This document shows, one piece after another, positions 1 to 7,658 of a stretch of DNA of 14,488 nucleotides (positions are counted from its first letter, which is position 1; each line of letters opens with the position of its first letter). Where the stretch lies: NCBI GenBank assembly GCA_041648755.1, contig JBAZOJ010000068.1, positions 1-14,488 of the forward strand. Direction: 5' to 3'. The notes below the pieces were generated by a model. It saw only the letters and a list, made by a program, of their open reading frames with translations. It was not told the DNA's origin and searched no databases. The stretch comes from JBAZOJ01 sp041648755. Its GTDB lineage: Bacteria > Planctomycetota > B143-G9. Position numbers and translations under genes: made by a program.

Positions 1-1
1 A

Positions 2-865
2 GTAGAGAAATACGTCGCCGCGTATAAGGAAATTGCCCTCGCGATGAAGGCCGCTGATCCGACCATCCGAGTTGGCCCTTACCTGGGTGTGCCCGGCACC
101 GAACAAACCGATGCATACATCAAGGCACTTCTCACCGACGGCTCCATCCCGGTTGACTACATCGGATACCGGCCTGAGTCCACCGGGCTCGCACTCGCTT
201 CAGTCGGCGGCGATGTGTCCGCCATCTCTGAGGCTCTGCACAAGATCAACGACCGTGAACTGGCCTGCCAGACTGCTGTCGGCAAGATTGCCTCAGCGTG
301 CGGCCGCAATGTTCCGCGCATGCCCGTCATGGTCTGCGAATGGAATCTCGACGGGGGTAAGACCGAAACCGAGGTGCTTGGCAAGTCAATGGCTATGACC
401 TTGGGAATCACCGAGACAGTACTCACCTACGCCTCGATGACGCGCTTCTTCGCGGCGGCATACGCCAACTCGCCCAACGCGACGCCTATGGCCAACCTGG
501 CCTTCTCCGCTCTCTACGAGACAATCGGCGACGGTATGGCCTACAGCGCCAAGTCTCCTAACGAACCCTTCCGCCTGTATGTCACCCTCGATCGCAAGGA
601 GAACGATGTCGCGGTCTGGGGCCTGAATTTCACCGAAACTCAGATAATCAAGTTCAATCTCTCGATTATCAACCCGCCCATCAAGCCCAAGAAAGTACTT
701 CTCAAGCGCCTTGCGCCGCGCGCCGGTGCATCGAGCCTCAAGAGCGGTCCCGATGTGATAACCGGTTGGGTAACCACTGATGTCACGTCGAAGTTCTTGT
801 CCAAACTGGGTGGCTTCGAATTCGCAATCGACCCCGCTACTATTTCGATTCTGCTGATACAGTAG
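2..865 (+). CDS. Glycoside hydrolase-like protein, C-terminal part (5' partial)
   Basis: The reading frame is open from base 2, so the gene starts left of the window; 287 codons are visible. The first residues (VEKYVAAYKEIALAMKAADP) resemble the helix before a late barrel strand in clan-A glycosidases such as GH51/GH39, where a 'person goes with others, keeps vigil' type phrase of Lys/Asp-rich helix leads to a 'VGP' strand. The segment VDYIGYRPES and later PVMVCEWN (Glu codon at 338-340) fit the strand that carries the catalytic nucleophile. The last ~90 residues look like the small beta-sandwich that caps these enzymes, ending FAIDPATISILLIQ, similar to the usual 'P..S..ll.l' final strand. 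It probably acts on plant- or microbe-derived polysaccharide. The N-terminal half, including any signal peptide and acid/base Glu, is not visible, so family and substrate are not assigned. Family assignment is by pattern recognition only. Confidence 0.6.
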   Translation, partial: VEKYVAAYKEIALAMKAADPTIRVGPYLGVPGTEQTDAYIKALLTDGSIPVDYIGYRPESTGLALASVGGDVSAISEALHKINDRELACQTAVGKIASACGRNVPRMPVMVCEWNLDGGKTETEVLGKSMAMTLGITETVLTYASMTRFFAAAYANSPNATPMANLAFSALYETIGDGMAYSAKSPNEPFRLYVTLDRKENDVAVWGLNFTETQIIKFNLSIINPPIKPKKVLLKRLAPRAGASSLKSGPDVITGWVTTDVTSKFLSKLGGFEFAIDPATISILLIQ

Positions 866-886
866 CTCTGAGCCTGTCGATGTAGC

Positions 887-908
887 CCCCTTCGCGCAGG
901 CGAAGGGG
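887..908. other. Perfect 9-bp inverted repeat (hairpin)
   Basis: CCCCTTCGC (887-895) is the exact reverse complement of GCGAAGGGG (900-908), with a GCAG loop. It lies 21 bases after the stop of the glycosidase-like gene, so it may end that transcript or protect its 3' end. There is no T-run after it on either strand, so it is not a typical intrinsic terminator. Confidence 0.5.
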
Positions 909-972
909 AAGGGAGAAAGGAGCCGAGGGACCCGAATCCTTTGCCTGCTGTCCAGTCCTTAAGGAGATCAGT

Positions 973-2094
973 ATGCGCACTTGTATTCTTGCAGCGGTCT
1001 TCCTGCTTCTGATCCTTGCGGCCGTAGCCAATCCGGATCTCGCGGTTGGAGACGAGGTAATCTCCGGCGATCTGCAGATCACGGGCGAGCGCGACTTCTC
1101 CGCACAGAAGGTATGTGTGCTGCCGGGCAGTGCCATCTCGATAAGCGATGGTGCCTTCCTTCTCTTCATTGAATGCACGGTCAGAATCGGTGAGCCCGAA
1201 GGGGCCCCTGTGAAGATATCCCTCTCGGGCTCGAGCGTGAAAAGGCTGTTATTCGTCAGATGCAGCGTGCTGATTTCGGGCCTGGAGATCATCGGCAGCG
1301 GCGGAGATAAGGAGGATGCCCTTGAATCGGTTCTGTTCTTCGATCACTGCTCAGTTGTGAGCCAAGGGCTCTATATACACGACGCTGCATCGCGGGAGCT
1401 CGTTACGCTAAGCGAGACCACTTTCTCCGGCGTGAAGATGCGCATCGAGAATTCCGCTTTTGACAAAGGTGTATCTACCGGTGGGATGGAGGGGTGCCCT
1501 GCAGAACTCATCGCACCGATCTTCCGGTCGGTGGATCCATTGGGAAGACCGCTGGGTGGCGCTCACTTCCTGGTATCCGGCAACGTATCGCTGATAGGGA
1601 CGGACATTTGTGATCAGACTGCGTATGGGATGTCCCGCGGCGGCTGGAAACTCGTGATGGCCAATTCGATCTGCAGCAGTAGGATAATCCTCAACTGGAG
1701 TCTGATCGGTGCAACAAGGATTCGCGCGTCCATAGTCGTCGCAAGGCAACTACAACTCTGCAAGCGTGAGATGCAGCCCGTCGAAGTGGTATGGTCGGTC
1801 ATCGTAATCTCAAGGAATGACTATTTCGCTTACCCGCAGGAAGTACAGGCGGACTGCTTCCGGCAAAACATCATCCTCTTTGATTTCAAGGAGAAAGACC
1901 ACGAACGTGAGGGGCATTTGAACACGGCTCCCTATATGGTCAAACTGCCACTTGCCTATGGCTTGCGCTTGCATAACATCGTGGTTCTGTTGTCGCCCAA
2001 CCTGTTGGCCTTGGACCTGACATGGAGAGATTTCACTCGCTTTGTCTGGTTTGATATCGGTAACGATCTTGTTCTCACCCCGAGGCTTTGGTGA
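973..2094 (+). CDS. Secreted protein, probable right-handed beta-helix
   Basis: A 373-residue protein. The ATG at 973 is preceded by a strong ribosome binding site, AAGGAGAT, at 961-968. Residues 1 to about 20 form a signal peptide (Met-Arg, then a Leu/Ala/Val-rich core, likely cleavage after AVA before NPDL), so it is exported. The mature part is made of short beta strands alternating with Gly/Ser/Asn turns (for example the rungs around 'LLFIECTVRIG', 'LLFVRCSVLISG', 'VLFFDHCSVVSQG'), in which a Cys or Ser recurs at the same rung position. That pattern suits a right-handed parallel beta-helix as in polysaccharide-binding or lyase-like proteins. No catalytic motif was recognised. It begins a three-gene cluster (973-3994) with a very similar rung pattern in the third gene. 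The next gene overlaps its stop by 4 bases. Function unknown. Confidence 0.7.
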   Translation: MRTCILAAVFLLLILAAVANPDLAVGDEVISGDLQITGERDFSAQKVCVLPGSAISISDGAFLLFIECTVRIGEPEGAPVKISLSGSSVKRLLFVRCSVLISGLEIIGSGGDKEDALESVLFFDHCSVVSQGLYIHDAASRELVTLSETTFSGVKMRIENSAFDKGVSTGGMEGCPAELIAPIFRSVDPLGRPLGGAHFLVSGNVSLIGTDICDQTAYGMSRGGWKLVMANSICSSRIILNWSLIGATRIRASIVVARQLQLCKREMQPVEVVWSVIVISRNDYFAYPQEVQADCFRQNIILFDFKEKDHEREGHLNTAPYMVKLPLAYGLRLHNIVVLLSPNLLALDLTWRDFTRFVWFDIGNDLVLTPRLW

Positions 2095-2537
2095 CTGGCG
2101 CAACGCGCGTTGCTTCTCGAACTCCGGGAGTAACCACGCTGACTCCAGGCAATTACGACATCTGCGCTGACATCGTTGGCTGGAAGCACTTTTTCCACAA
2201 GACCCACGGCGACCGGTGGCTCTACAACGAATCCGAAACCGACGGCAGCAACCGCGTTATGTACGATACCGGGCAGTCCTGCGCGCTAAATGCAGAGTAC
2301 GACAGCTTCGGCATCGAGAGCGTCTGGAATGGTGGAGCCGACTTGAAAGGTGGAATGTTAGGAGCAAGGAATCCTGAGAATCCGGATTCTGAAGCCCTTT
2401 CGTCGGGCGGCCGATACGCCATCCCGTCAACTGGGGCACTCGCGAACATGGGGTGGCCAGTCCTTTCTCCGAGCGAAATGACCAAGCAGAATATTGCGGT
2501 TGACGACGCTGGCCGCGTTACGGAGACCCCAAGGTAG
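2091..2537 (+). CDS. Hypothetical protein coupled to the beta-helix gene
   Basis: A 148-residue ORF starting at GTG 2091, whose bases 2092-2094 are the TGA of the upstream gene (GTGA overlap), a typical arrangement for translational coupling; a TTG at 2088 is an alternative start. There is no signal peptide or membrane segment. The protein is Gly/Asn/Asp-rich with several aromatic residues (WKHFFHKTHGDRWLYN) and ends in a polar tail. I do not recognise a family. Because it lacks its own export signal between two exported proteins, it may be the displaced C-terminal part of the preceding protein, separated by a frame change near 2090; a -1 change would join the two frames. The following gene starts 11 bases after its stop. 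Expression as a separate protein is uncertain. Confidence 0.5.
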   Translation: MTGATRVASRTPGVTTLTPGNYDICADIVGWKHFFHKTHGDRWLYNESETDGSNRVMYDTGQSCALNAEYDSFGIESVWNGGADLKGGMLGARNPENPDSEALSSGGRYAIPSTGALANMGWPVLSPSEMTKQNIAVDDAGRVTETPR

Positions 2538-2548
2538 CTGGAGGCAAG

Positions 2549-3994
2549 ATGAGGAATCGAGTATGTGTACTATCCTGTCTCTTCCTCACGCTTTGTGCTT
2601 CCCTCTGCGGCTGTTCGCCGGGAAGTCGGTCCGACGGCATTGTCATCCGAAGCGGAAGGCACTCCCTTGCCGAGGTCTGTGCGACGGGTGTCGCGCGTCA
2701 CGTCCTGTTCACGGAAGGCGCCACCTGCCTTTTGGGCGTCTCCTCTCTGCGGAAGGGGATCACATACCGTATCGAAGGCGCTGCCGTCGAGGTGATGGGC
2801 GATCTGCAGGTTCCGAACGGCGTTTCAGTTGAGATAATCAAGCCTCGCGAGTTCTCCGGATCGCTCCAGGCAGATGTATCGGGAAGTCTCATCCTGGAGG
2901 GAATCCCTGGGAAGCTCGATGCCGCTGTAAGCGTGCAGAAAGGCGGTCGCTTCCGTTGCACTGACCTGACGCTATGCGACAGCTCCGGGCAGTTCGTCAA
3001 GGCGGATGCCGCGGAGGAGGTAGCTCTGACCAGCGTTCGAGTCGGGAGGATCAGCAGACAGATGCTGGGCGGAAGTTCCAACTCCTGGACATTGACATCC
3101 TGCGACTTCCTGTGCGAGAACGTCACGAGCCCGGTTGTGGTTCTATGCGGCCGCGAGGTTCATGTGGAGAAGAGCAGGTTCATAGTGGGAGGCGATTTCG
3201 GAATCTCCGGCTGGCGCATAGATGGGGTGTTCAGGTTCAAGGCGACCGGAACTGCGACCTTCGAGAACTGCGAATTCGCCTGCGATGAAACGCTCAAAGA
3301 GAAATGCGGCCGGTTCGTTGAGGTGCTGGCGCGCTACTTGCTCTGCCGCGGAAACAAGTTCAGTGGAATTCGCGCGGAGGTGCCGGTCGCGCTGTACGGG
3401 CTGCTGATGGATGTGACCTCTAACGTATTCGAGAGCATCGAGGCGAGAGGCACATTCCTGGTAAGTGCGGTACTCGTGAGTTCGGCATATGGCTGCCTCT
3501 TCTATGGAAACAAGTTTGTGGGGTGCGAGAGCGATGGGGCAGTCACTTCGTTCTTCGGCCATTACTCCTGCGTGCGACAGAACACTTACGACAAGTGCCT
3601 TGGCGGCGACAAGTCCTGGCTGTTGGCCGTTTGGGGTGATGCCTCGATAATTGGGAATTCCATCACGGGCTGCTCGCTGCACGGTCTGTTCTCGGTCAAT
3701 TTTTCGTCCCGCGCGTTCGCGGACAAGATCATCTCCACTGCGCTCAAATCCGGCTCGATCTCGGGCAACGAGGTGTTTACCCTCGTTTCGTCGGTGCCTG
3801 GCGTTTCACCAGAGGTGGAATCTGCGGCGAAGCAGTCGAACAGGATTGCTGAGCGGCCAAGTTGGTGGAGTACTTCATCGGACTGGGCTCTTGTCACGTG
3901 CGATCTTGGTGAGGCGGCTTTCTGGGCCGACAGGGGACTTGCGGAGTTCCTGCCCGATGCCGGGGATTTCTGGGGCGAGTATGCTCTCTGGTGA
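2549..3994 (+). CDS. Beta-helix lipoprotein
   Basis: A 481-residue protein with TGGAGG (2538-2543) at good distance before ATG 2549. The N-terminus is a lipoprotein signal: basic MRNR, a Leu/Cys/Phe core and a lipobox L19-C20-G21-C22, so signal peptidase II should cut before Cys22 and anchor the protein in a membrane. The rest reads as repeated rungs of ~20-25 residues with recurring 'G/N-x-F/V-x-x-C/S' patterns (for example SNSWTLTSCDFLCENV, FENCEFACDE, SNVFESIEA, YGNKFVGCES, RQNTYDKC), typical of a right-handed parallel beta-helix, with unusually many Cys. Rungs end near residue 400 and a Trp-rich tail follows (PSWWSTSSDWA). It shares rung style and probable operon with the gene at 973, so the two are likely paralogous surface proteins. 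A strong terminator follows 36 bases after the stop. No catalytic residues were recognised; carbohydrate or surface binding is an inference. Confidence 0.75.
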   Translation: MRNRVCVLSCLFLTLCASLCGCSPGSRSDGIVIRSGRHSLAEVCATGVARHVLFTEGATCLLGVSSLRKGITYRIEGAAVEVMGDLQVPNGVSVEIIKPREFSGSLQADVSGSLILEGIPGKLDAAVSVQKGGRFRCTDLTLCDSSGQFVKADAAEEVALTSVRVGRISRQMLGGSSNSWTLTSCDFLCENVTSPVVVLCGREVHVEKSRFIVGGDFGISGWRIDGVFRFKATGTATFENCEFACDETLKEKCGRFVEVLARYLLCRGNKFSGIRAEVPVALYGLLMDVTSNVFESIEARGTFLVSAVLVSSAYGCLFYGNKFVGCESDGAVTSFFGHYSCVRQNTYDKCLGGDKSWLLAVWGDASIIGNSITGCSLHGLFSVNFSSRAFADKIISTALKSGSISGNEVFTLVSSVPGVSPEVESAAKQSNRIAERPSWWSTSSDWALVTCDLGEAAFWADRGLAEFLPDAGDFWGEYALW

Positions 3995-4030
3995 GACTAC
4001 TCCCGACCGGTTCAGCCATTCGCCATGAAG

Positions 4031-4060
4031 AAGGGGGCTCACACGAGCCCCCTTTATTTT
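4031..4060 (+). terminator. Intrinsic terminator of the beta-helix cluster
   Basis: A perfect 10-bp stem, AAGGGGGCTC (4031-4040) with GAGCCCCCTT (4045-4054), closes a 4-base ACAC loop and is followed by a T-rich run to 4060. It begins 36 bases after the stop at 3994 and insulates the left cluster from the phage genes. Confidence 0.9.
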
Positions 4061-4233
4061 CGGCAGTAGCCAGAGCCTGGAATCACTTCATGACGGGCTG
4101 GGGGCGTCCTTGCCGCGGATGGCGTCCTGCTTGGGGGCCTCGGCCTGAGGATGGCTTCGTTTCGCTGATCCAGCAGCCTTTGATGCCGTTTCCCCATCGA
4201 GCTATCGCATATAGTTGCACGAGCACGGGGACT

Positions 4234-4473
4234 TCAGTAGTTTCGGCGTGAATTCAGTTCAGGCCGGTCCAGAGCCTCCTCGACCTCTTCGAGAGCCGAG
4301 TACAGTCTGTTGTGGCCTGTGTTTCTGCGAAGACAATGCCACAGGCGTTCTACAGGATTGAGATCCGGAGAGTATGGAGGCAGCAAGACACTTCTCGCTC
4401 TGACGGACCACATCGGCCGAGGCTTCCCGGTGGTCGGCTTGAAGCTGACTCGGCGCGTATCTCCTTGCCCCAT
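4234..4473 (-). pseudogene. IS630-family transposase, C-terminal fragment
   Basis: Read on the minus strand, the frame contains LLPPYSPDLNPVERLWHCLR followed by RNTGHNRLYSALEEVEEAL, the signature C-terminal block of IS630/Tc1-type DDE transposases; the Glu in NPVERLW is the third catalytic acidic residue. A full transposase has about 330-360 residues, but here only about 60 are convincing. Upstream on the same strand (4474-4660) the frames are interrupted by stops; a different frame near 4505 reads TDADLEEV, faintly like the first-aspartate block, but the middle aspartate block is absent. It is therefore a decayed or internally deleted copy. I could not define terminal inverted repeats or a TA duplication. 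The remnant lies exactly between the host-like cluster and the phage module. Confidence 0.8.
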
Positions 4474-4610
4474 CCGTTCTTACGCCGCCCACCTCTTCCA
4501 GATCGGCATCCGTGGCCCGTTCCCACACATTTGCCTGGCGACCTTCAGGCATCCCATTTTATCAACTTCCTCTATCTCCAGATGCTCTAAGCGCTTACGG
4601 CTGGCACTAT

Positions 4611-4632
4611 CAATTTGCCTGCCTTTATACAG
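4611..4632 (+). promoter_or_regulatory. Promoter-like element, copy A
   Basis: This 22-base segment begins CAATT and continues TGCCTGCCTTTATACAG. It matches the 23-base segment at 9387-9409 apart from one inserted base and two substitutions, and weaker similarity runs on for ~30 bases downstream. Both copies sit in intergenic DNA, 37-46 bases before the first gene of a gene block. The TTTATACAG part resembles a -10 box; no good -35 at 17 bp is present in both copies. A late-gene promoter or factor-binding site is the inferred role. Confidence 0.5.
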
Positions 4633-4668
4633 GAGCGGACAACTCTTACCCCCGCCCCTCATCTACAC

Positions 4669-4941
4669 ATGCCCGACAAAAACACCGACTACCACGATCT
4701 CTCTCTCGACGAGCTCTGGGCTCTCCGAGCCGAATACTTCGCGCTCCGCCCAACGCTTGAAGACCCCAAGCTCATCCTCCAGGAACTCAAACAGCAGCAG
4801 GACCTCTACGAGACCATCTTCCGTCTCTCTGAGCCACTCCCCTCCAAACCCCCGGAAAGCGCAGCCGAGTATGACTCTCCCCGAGCAATCACCGAACTAC
4901 GCGAGCTCTTCCGCAGACTTCAGCCGATCCTTGCCTCCTGA
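4669..4941 (+). CDS. Small helical protein upstream of large terminase; candidate small terminase
   Basis: A 90-residue acidic, Leu/Glu/Gln-rich protein (LSLDELWALRAEYFAL, ILQELKQQQDLYETIF, ITELRELFRRL) that should be almost entirely alpha-helical. Position directly before the large terminase gene is the usual place for the small terminase subunit, and a short helical oligomer would suit that job, but no helix-turn-helix DNA-binding motif is evident and 90 residues is short for the family. The ATG at 4669 has no clear ribosome binding site; AGGAG at 4631-4635 is too far away, and a TTG at 4615 is the only upstream alternative. The end overlaps the start of the terminase gene by 71 bases in another frame. 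The call as a gene is moderate, as TerS weak. Confidence 0.5.
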   Translation: MPDKNTDYHDLSLDELWALRAEYFALRPTLEDPKLILQELKQQQDLYETIFRLSEPLPSKPPESAAEYDSPRAITELRELFRRLQPILAS

Positions 4942-6251
4942 GGCGTTGGAGCAAGCGACCCGGCTCGCGGCGGCTCTTGCGCGTCGCGACCGTCATGCCT
5001 TTGCATCGCTCCTGCTGAATCTCGACCTCACATCATTCCACAGGAACTGGCTCGACTTCCAGGACACGCACCCGCGCTCCATCCTGCTCGCGCCCCGCGG
5101 ACACGGCAAGACCACCGTCGCCGACATCCTGTATGTCCTCTGGCGCGTGTTGTCCAATCCGAACCTGCGCGTGCTGATCATCTCGAACACCCTTTCACAA
5201 TCGAAGGCGTTCCTTCGCGAGATTTCCGCGCATCTCATTCGACCTGAGATCATGGCCGTGTGGGGCGATGTGCGCGGCGAACGTTGGACCGAGACAGAGA
5301 TCGAGCTCAGCCGTTCCCTGATCGCCAAGGAGCCCACTATCACTGCGGCTGGCGCCGGGGGAGCCATTATCAGTCGCCACTATGACCTGATAATCTGCGA
5401 TGATATCGTTGACGAGGAAAACTCCTCCTCCGCGCTCCAGCGCGACAAGGTGCGAACCTGGTTCTTCAAGACGCTATTGCCCTGCCTCGAGCCCCAAGGT
5501 GAAATACATATCATCGGCACCCGTTGGCACTACGCAGACCTGTATGGGGAACTCACCCACGCCGGTTGGCCCACAAGGATCGATCGCGCGCTCCGCGAAG
5601 ATGGCTCAGCGCTATGGCCTGAACGCTTCTCAGCCGCTGATCTCAACGCCGCACGAACAGCAGCAGGCGCGCGCATCTTCAACTGCCAGTATCAGAACGA
5701 CCCCTCCGGATACGAAGGCGCCATCTTCAAATACCCCACCTTCCGCTTCCACGACTACTCCACGCGGCCGCCTGCTCTGAAGGTCTTCGCCGCCGCCGAC
5801 CTCGCCATCTCGCAGTCACAGACAGCAGACTACTTCGCGTTCGTGGCGGTAGGACTCGACGATGCGGGCAACATATATGTGCTCGAGAGCTTCCGCGACA
5901 GGCTGACATTTGCGAAGCAGGTGGACTTCATCCTCGCACGCGCATCCTACTATTCCCCCCTCCGCGTGGGCATCGAAGCCGTAGCATATCAGCAAGCTCT
6001 TGCAGGAACTCCAGCGCAGGGCGCCCATTCCTGTAGTCCAACTCCACGACTCAAAGGACAAGGTCACTCGAGCCTGGAAGCTCGCCACGCATTTCGAGGC
6101 AGGCCGACTTTTTCTTCCACGCGAGGCTGGCGAGCTCGCCGAGGAACTCCTCCAATTTCCCCACGGCCCCCACGACGACCAGGTTGACGCGCTCGGATAC
6201 GCCGTAGAACTCGCCTGCTCATTCAACTCATTCATTGTGAGGAACTACTAA
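4871..6251 (+). CDS. terL: Phage terminase large subunit, with a frame break at ~5999
   Basis: This is the packaging motor: an N-terminal ATPase that pumps DNA into the prohead and a C-terminal nuclease that cuts concatemers. From ATG 4871 (GGAAAG 11 bases upstream) the ATPase shows Walker A APRGHGKT (residues 74-81), Walker B LIICDDIVDEE (173-183) and the coupling motif IGTRWH (215-220). The RNase H-like nuclease shows Asp310 in AAADLAIS and Glu369 in GIEAVAY. After Ala376 (codon 5996-5998) the frame is lost. Skipping one base (C5999) restores LQELQRRAPIPVVQL and the third nuclease motif HDDQVDA (Asp435/436/439), ending at TAA 6249-6251. The joined product is 459 residues, normal for TerL. 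Without the shift the frame runs to 6187 with an Arg/Pro-rich, non-homologous tail and no third metal ligand. Either a base error, a recent mutation or a +1 frameshift explains this. The portal gene overlaps the stop (TAATG). Confidence 0.93.
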
Positions 6252-7438
6252 TGGTCTCACTATGCGGCATCAACACACGCTCCACCCCGTTCGACCTCAC
6301 CTCCGAGGAACTCGCCCGCATCGAGCGCTATCGCAGGTTGTGGCTGTACTACGCCGCCGAGGACGGCAATCCATACGCGCCCACATCCGGCGCGCCGCCA
6401 CTTTCAGACTTCTCCGGCCTGCCCGACTATGTGGCCGATGTATTCAACTGTGTGCCGTTCGTGGTCAACGCCGACCTCGATCTGTCACTGAGCGGCTTCA
6501 CTCTCGACTCAATCATCCCGGAGAACGACAAATCCGCAGTTGCACTGCGCGAATTCGCTTCCACACTTGAGGTCGAATCCGTGCTTCGCTCTGCCCTTCT
6601 GTCCGCGCTGGTCTGCGGAGACGCATATATCAAGGTCTTTCCCGGTCCAGCCTCGCCAATCGGCGTCCGGGCCTCCGTGCTCGACCCCGCCTCAGTCTTC
6701 CCCAGGCTGAACCCGCACGACGGAGATTCTGTCGAGAACCTGTTGATCAAATACTCTTACGAGGCACCCGACGGCGCCAGCCATGACTACGCCGAGTTGT
6801 GGACCCCGACCACGGTCGAGGTGCGCAACGACAACAAGCCGGTGACAGCATCCTCCGGAAGCCATCCATTCGGCCGCATCCCCATAGTGCATCTTTCGAT
6901 CTTCCGCCTCCCCGGTTCGTACTTCGGCCGACCGTGCTTCGCAGACATAATCGCGGATGTGGACCGACTTAACACTGCAGCAGGCGCAGTGTTCGAGATC
7001 TTCAAGTATTACGGAGCCCCAAAGCTCATCCTCAAGGGCATCATGGCGCCGGACGCCAAACTCGATCCTGACCTGCGCCAGTTCTGGCAGATACCGGATC
7101 CCGCAGCCGATATCTTCTTTCTCGAATGGAAGAACACATCCAACCTCGTGACCGACCTCCTGCGCCTTGACAGCATTGTCCGCCGCAAAATGCCTGAGTT
7201 CGTCCTCGACACAGTCCAGGAACGCAGCATCCCCGCCTCCGGCTATGCAGTCAGCCTGCAGCTTTCGCTGCTTCAGGCTCGCATCAACACTTTGTGCTCA
7301 GGGCTTAACCGACCCCTGCGCGACATGCTGACACTCGCCGCATCGCTTTCCGGTCGCGAACTTCCGCTTTTCAAGACCGAAATTCGCTCCGCCCTCCGCC
7401 CGGCAGAAGAGCCACTCCCCCCTTCGGAGGCAAAGTGA
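6251..7438 (+). CDS. Phage portal protein (SPP1 Gp6-like)
   Basis: A 395-residue protein that should form the dodecameric ring at one capsid vertex through which DNA enters and to which the terminase docks. The visible features match the SPP1 Gp6-like portal family: helical N-terminus (ELARIERYRRLWLYYAAEDGNPY), VCGDAYIKV (121-129) in the wing domain, the short strand SHPFGRIPIVHL (204-215), the long segment FADIIADVDRLNTAAGAVFE (stem/crown side, 230-249), and a helical C-terminal part with IPASGYAVSLQLS. The length is slightly short of the usual 400-500. ATG 6251 shares its A with the terminase stop (TAATG) and has TGAGGA upstream, so translation is coupled to terL. It ends GTGA into the next small gene. 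Portal directly after TerL is the standard order. The exact family is by motif and position only. Confidence 0.88.
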   Translation: MVSLCGINTRSTPFDLTSEELARIERYRRLWLYYAAEDGNPYAPTSGAPPLSDFSGLPDYVADVFNCVPFVVNADLDLSLSGFTLDSIIPENDKSAVALREFASTLEVESVLRSALLSALVCGDAYIKVFPGPASPIGVRASVLDPASVFPRLNPHDGDSVENLLIKYSYEAPDGASHDYAELWTPTTVEVRNDNKPVTASSGSHPFGRIPIVHLSIFRLPGSYFGRPCFADIIADVDRLNTAAGAVFEIFKYYGAPKLILKGIMAPDAKLDPDLRQFWQIPDPAADIFFLEWKNTSNLVTDLLRLDSIVRRKMPEFVLDTVQERSIPASGYAVSLQLSLLQARINTLCSGLNRPLRDMLTLAASLSGRELPLFKTEIRSALRPAEEPLPPSEAK

Positions 7439-7632
7439 TAATCGAGTCCATCCCACCATATCGCCCCTGCGATATCCGCTGCGGCCGATCCGCGGAATAT
7501 GAATTGTCCGTTTCCGCCCCCGCCGCGAGCCTCCGCCTGTACTCCTGCCGTGAATGCCTGCCGTCCGCCGTCGCCAGGGCGGCGGACGCAGAAGCCCTCT
7601 CCTCCCCACTTCTACCGCCTGTCCACCATTAA
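7435..7632 (+). CDS. Small four-cysteine (possible zinc-binding) protein
   Basis: A 65-residue ORF from GTG 7435 overlapping the portal stop by 4 bases (GTGA); GGAGG at 7426-7430 lies 4 bases before the start, within the end of the portal gene. Four cysteines are placed as Cys12-x3-Cys16 and Cys38-x2-Cys41, separated by a strand-forming segment (YELSVSAPAASLRLYS), which suggests a small zinc ribbon or treble-clef-like fold. The C-terminal ~20 residues are Ala/Pro/Leu-rich and look disordered. The next gene follows 26 bases later. I recognise no family. Whether it serves the portal, DNA packaging or the following TGT-like enzyme cannot be told; the overlap and ribosome binding site support it as a real gene. 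Confidence 0.55.
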   Translation: MIIESIPPYRPCDIRCGRSAEYELSVSAPAASLRLYSCRECLPSAVARAADAEALSSPLLPPVHH

Positions 7633-7658
7633 TACACCCCCCATATACCCTATCTACC

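Larger units (their letters stand above)
4055..4668. other. Non-coding junction between host-like and phage-like regions
   Basis: No intact gene was found here. Contents: the T-run of the terminator, 175 bases with no recognised feature, the minus-strand IS630 transposase fragment (4234-4473), a stretch to about 4600 that may be more decayed insertion sequence, and the promoter-like element at 4611-4632. No integrase, tRNA or clear attachment repeat was seen, so the phage boundary can only be placed inside this interval. Confidence 0.6.

Noticed and set aside
3143..3682. 179-codon minus-strand frame inside the lipoprotein gene
   Set aside because: The + strand gene has a lipobox, ribosome binding site and beta-helix rungs; the antisense frame has none of these signals.
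3991..4251. Small + strand ORF after the lipoprotein gene
   Set aside because: It runs through the terminator hairpin, has no ribosome binding site and resembles no protein.
4310..4870. Long N-terminal extension of the terminase reading frame
   Set aside because: The extended frame crosses the IS630 remnant and the non-coding junction; its translation is Ser/Pro/Arg-rich and lacks terminase similarity before residue M at 4871.
7630..7650. T7-like promoter (TAATAC followed by TATACCC)
   Set aside because: Spacing differs by one base, the middle bases do not match, the GGG start is CCC, and no phage RNA polymerase is visible.
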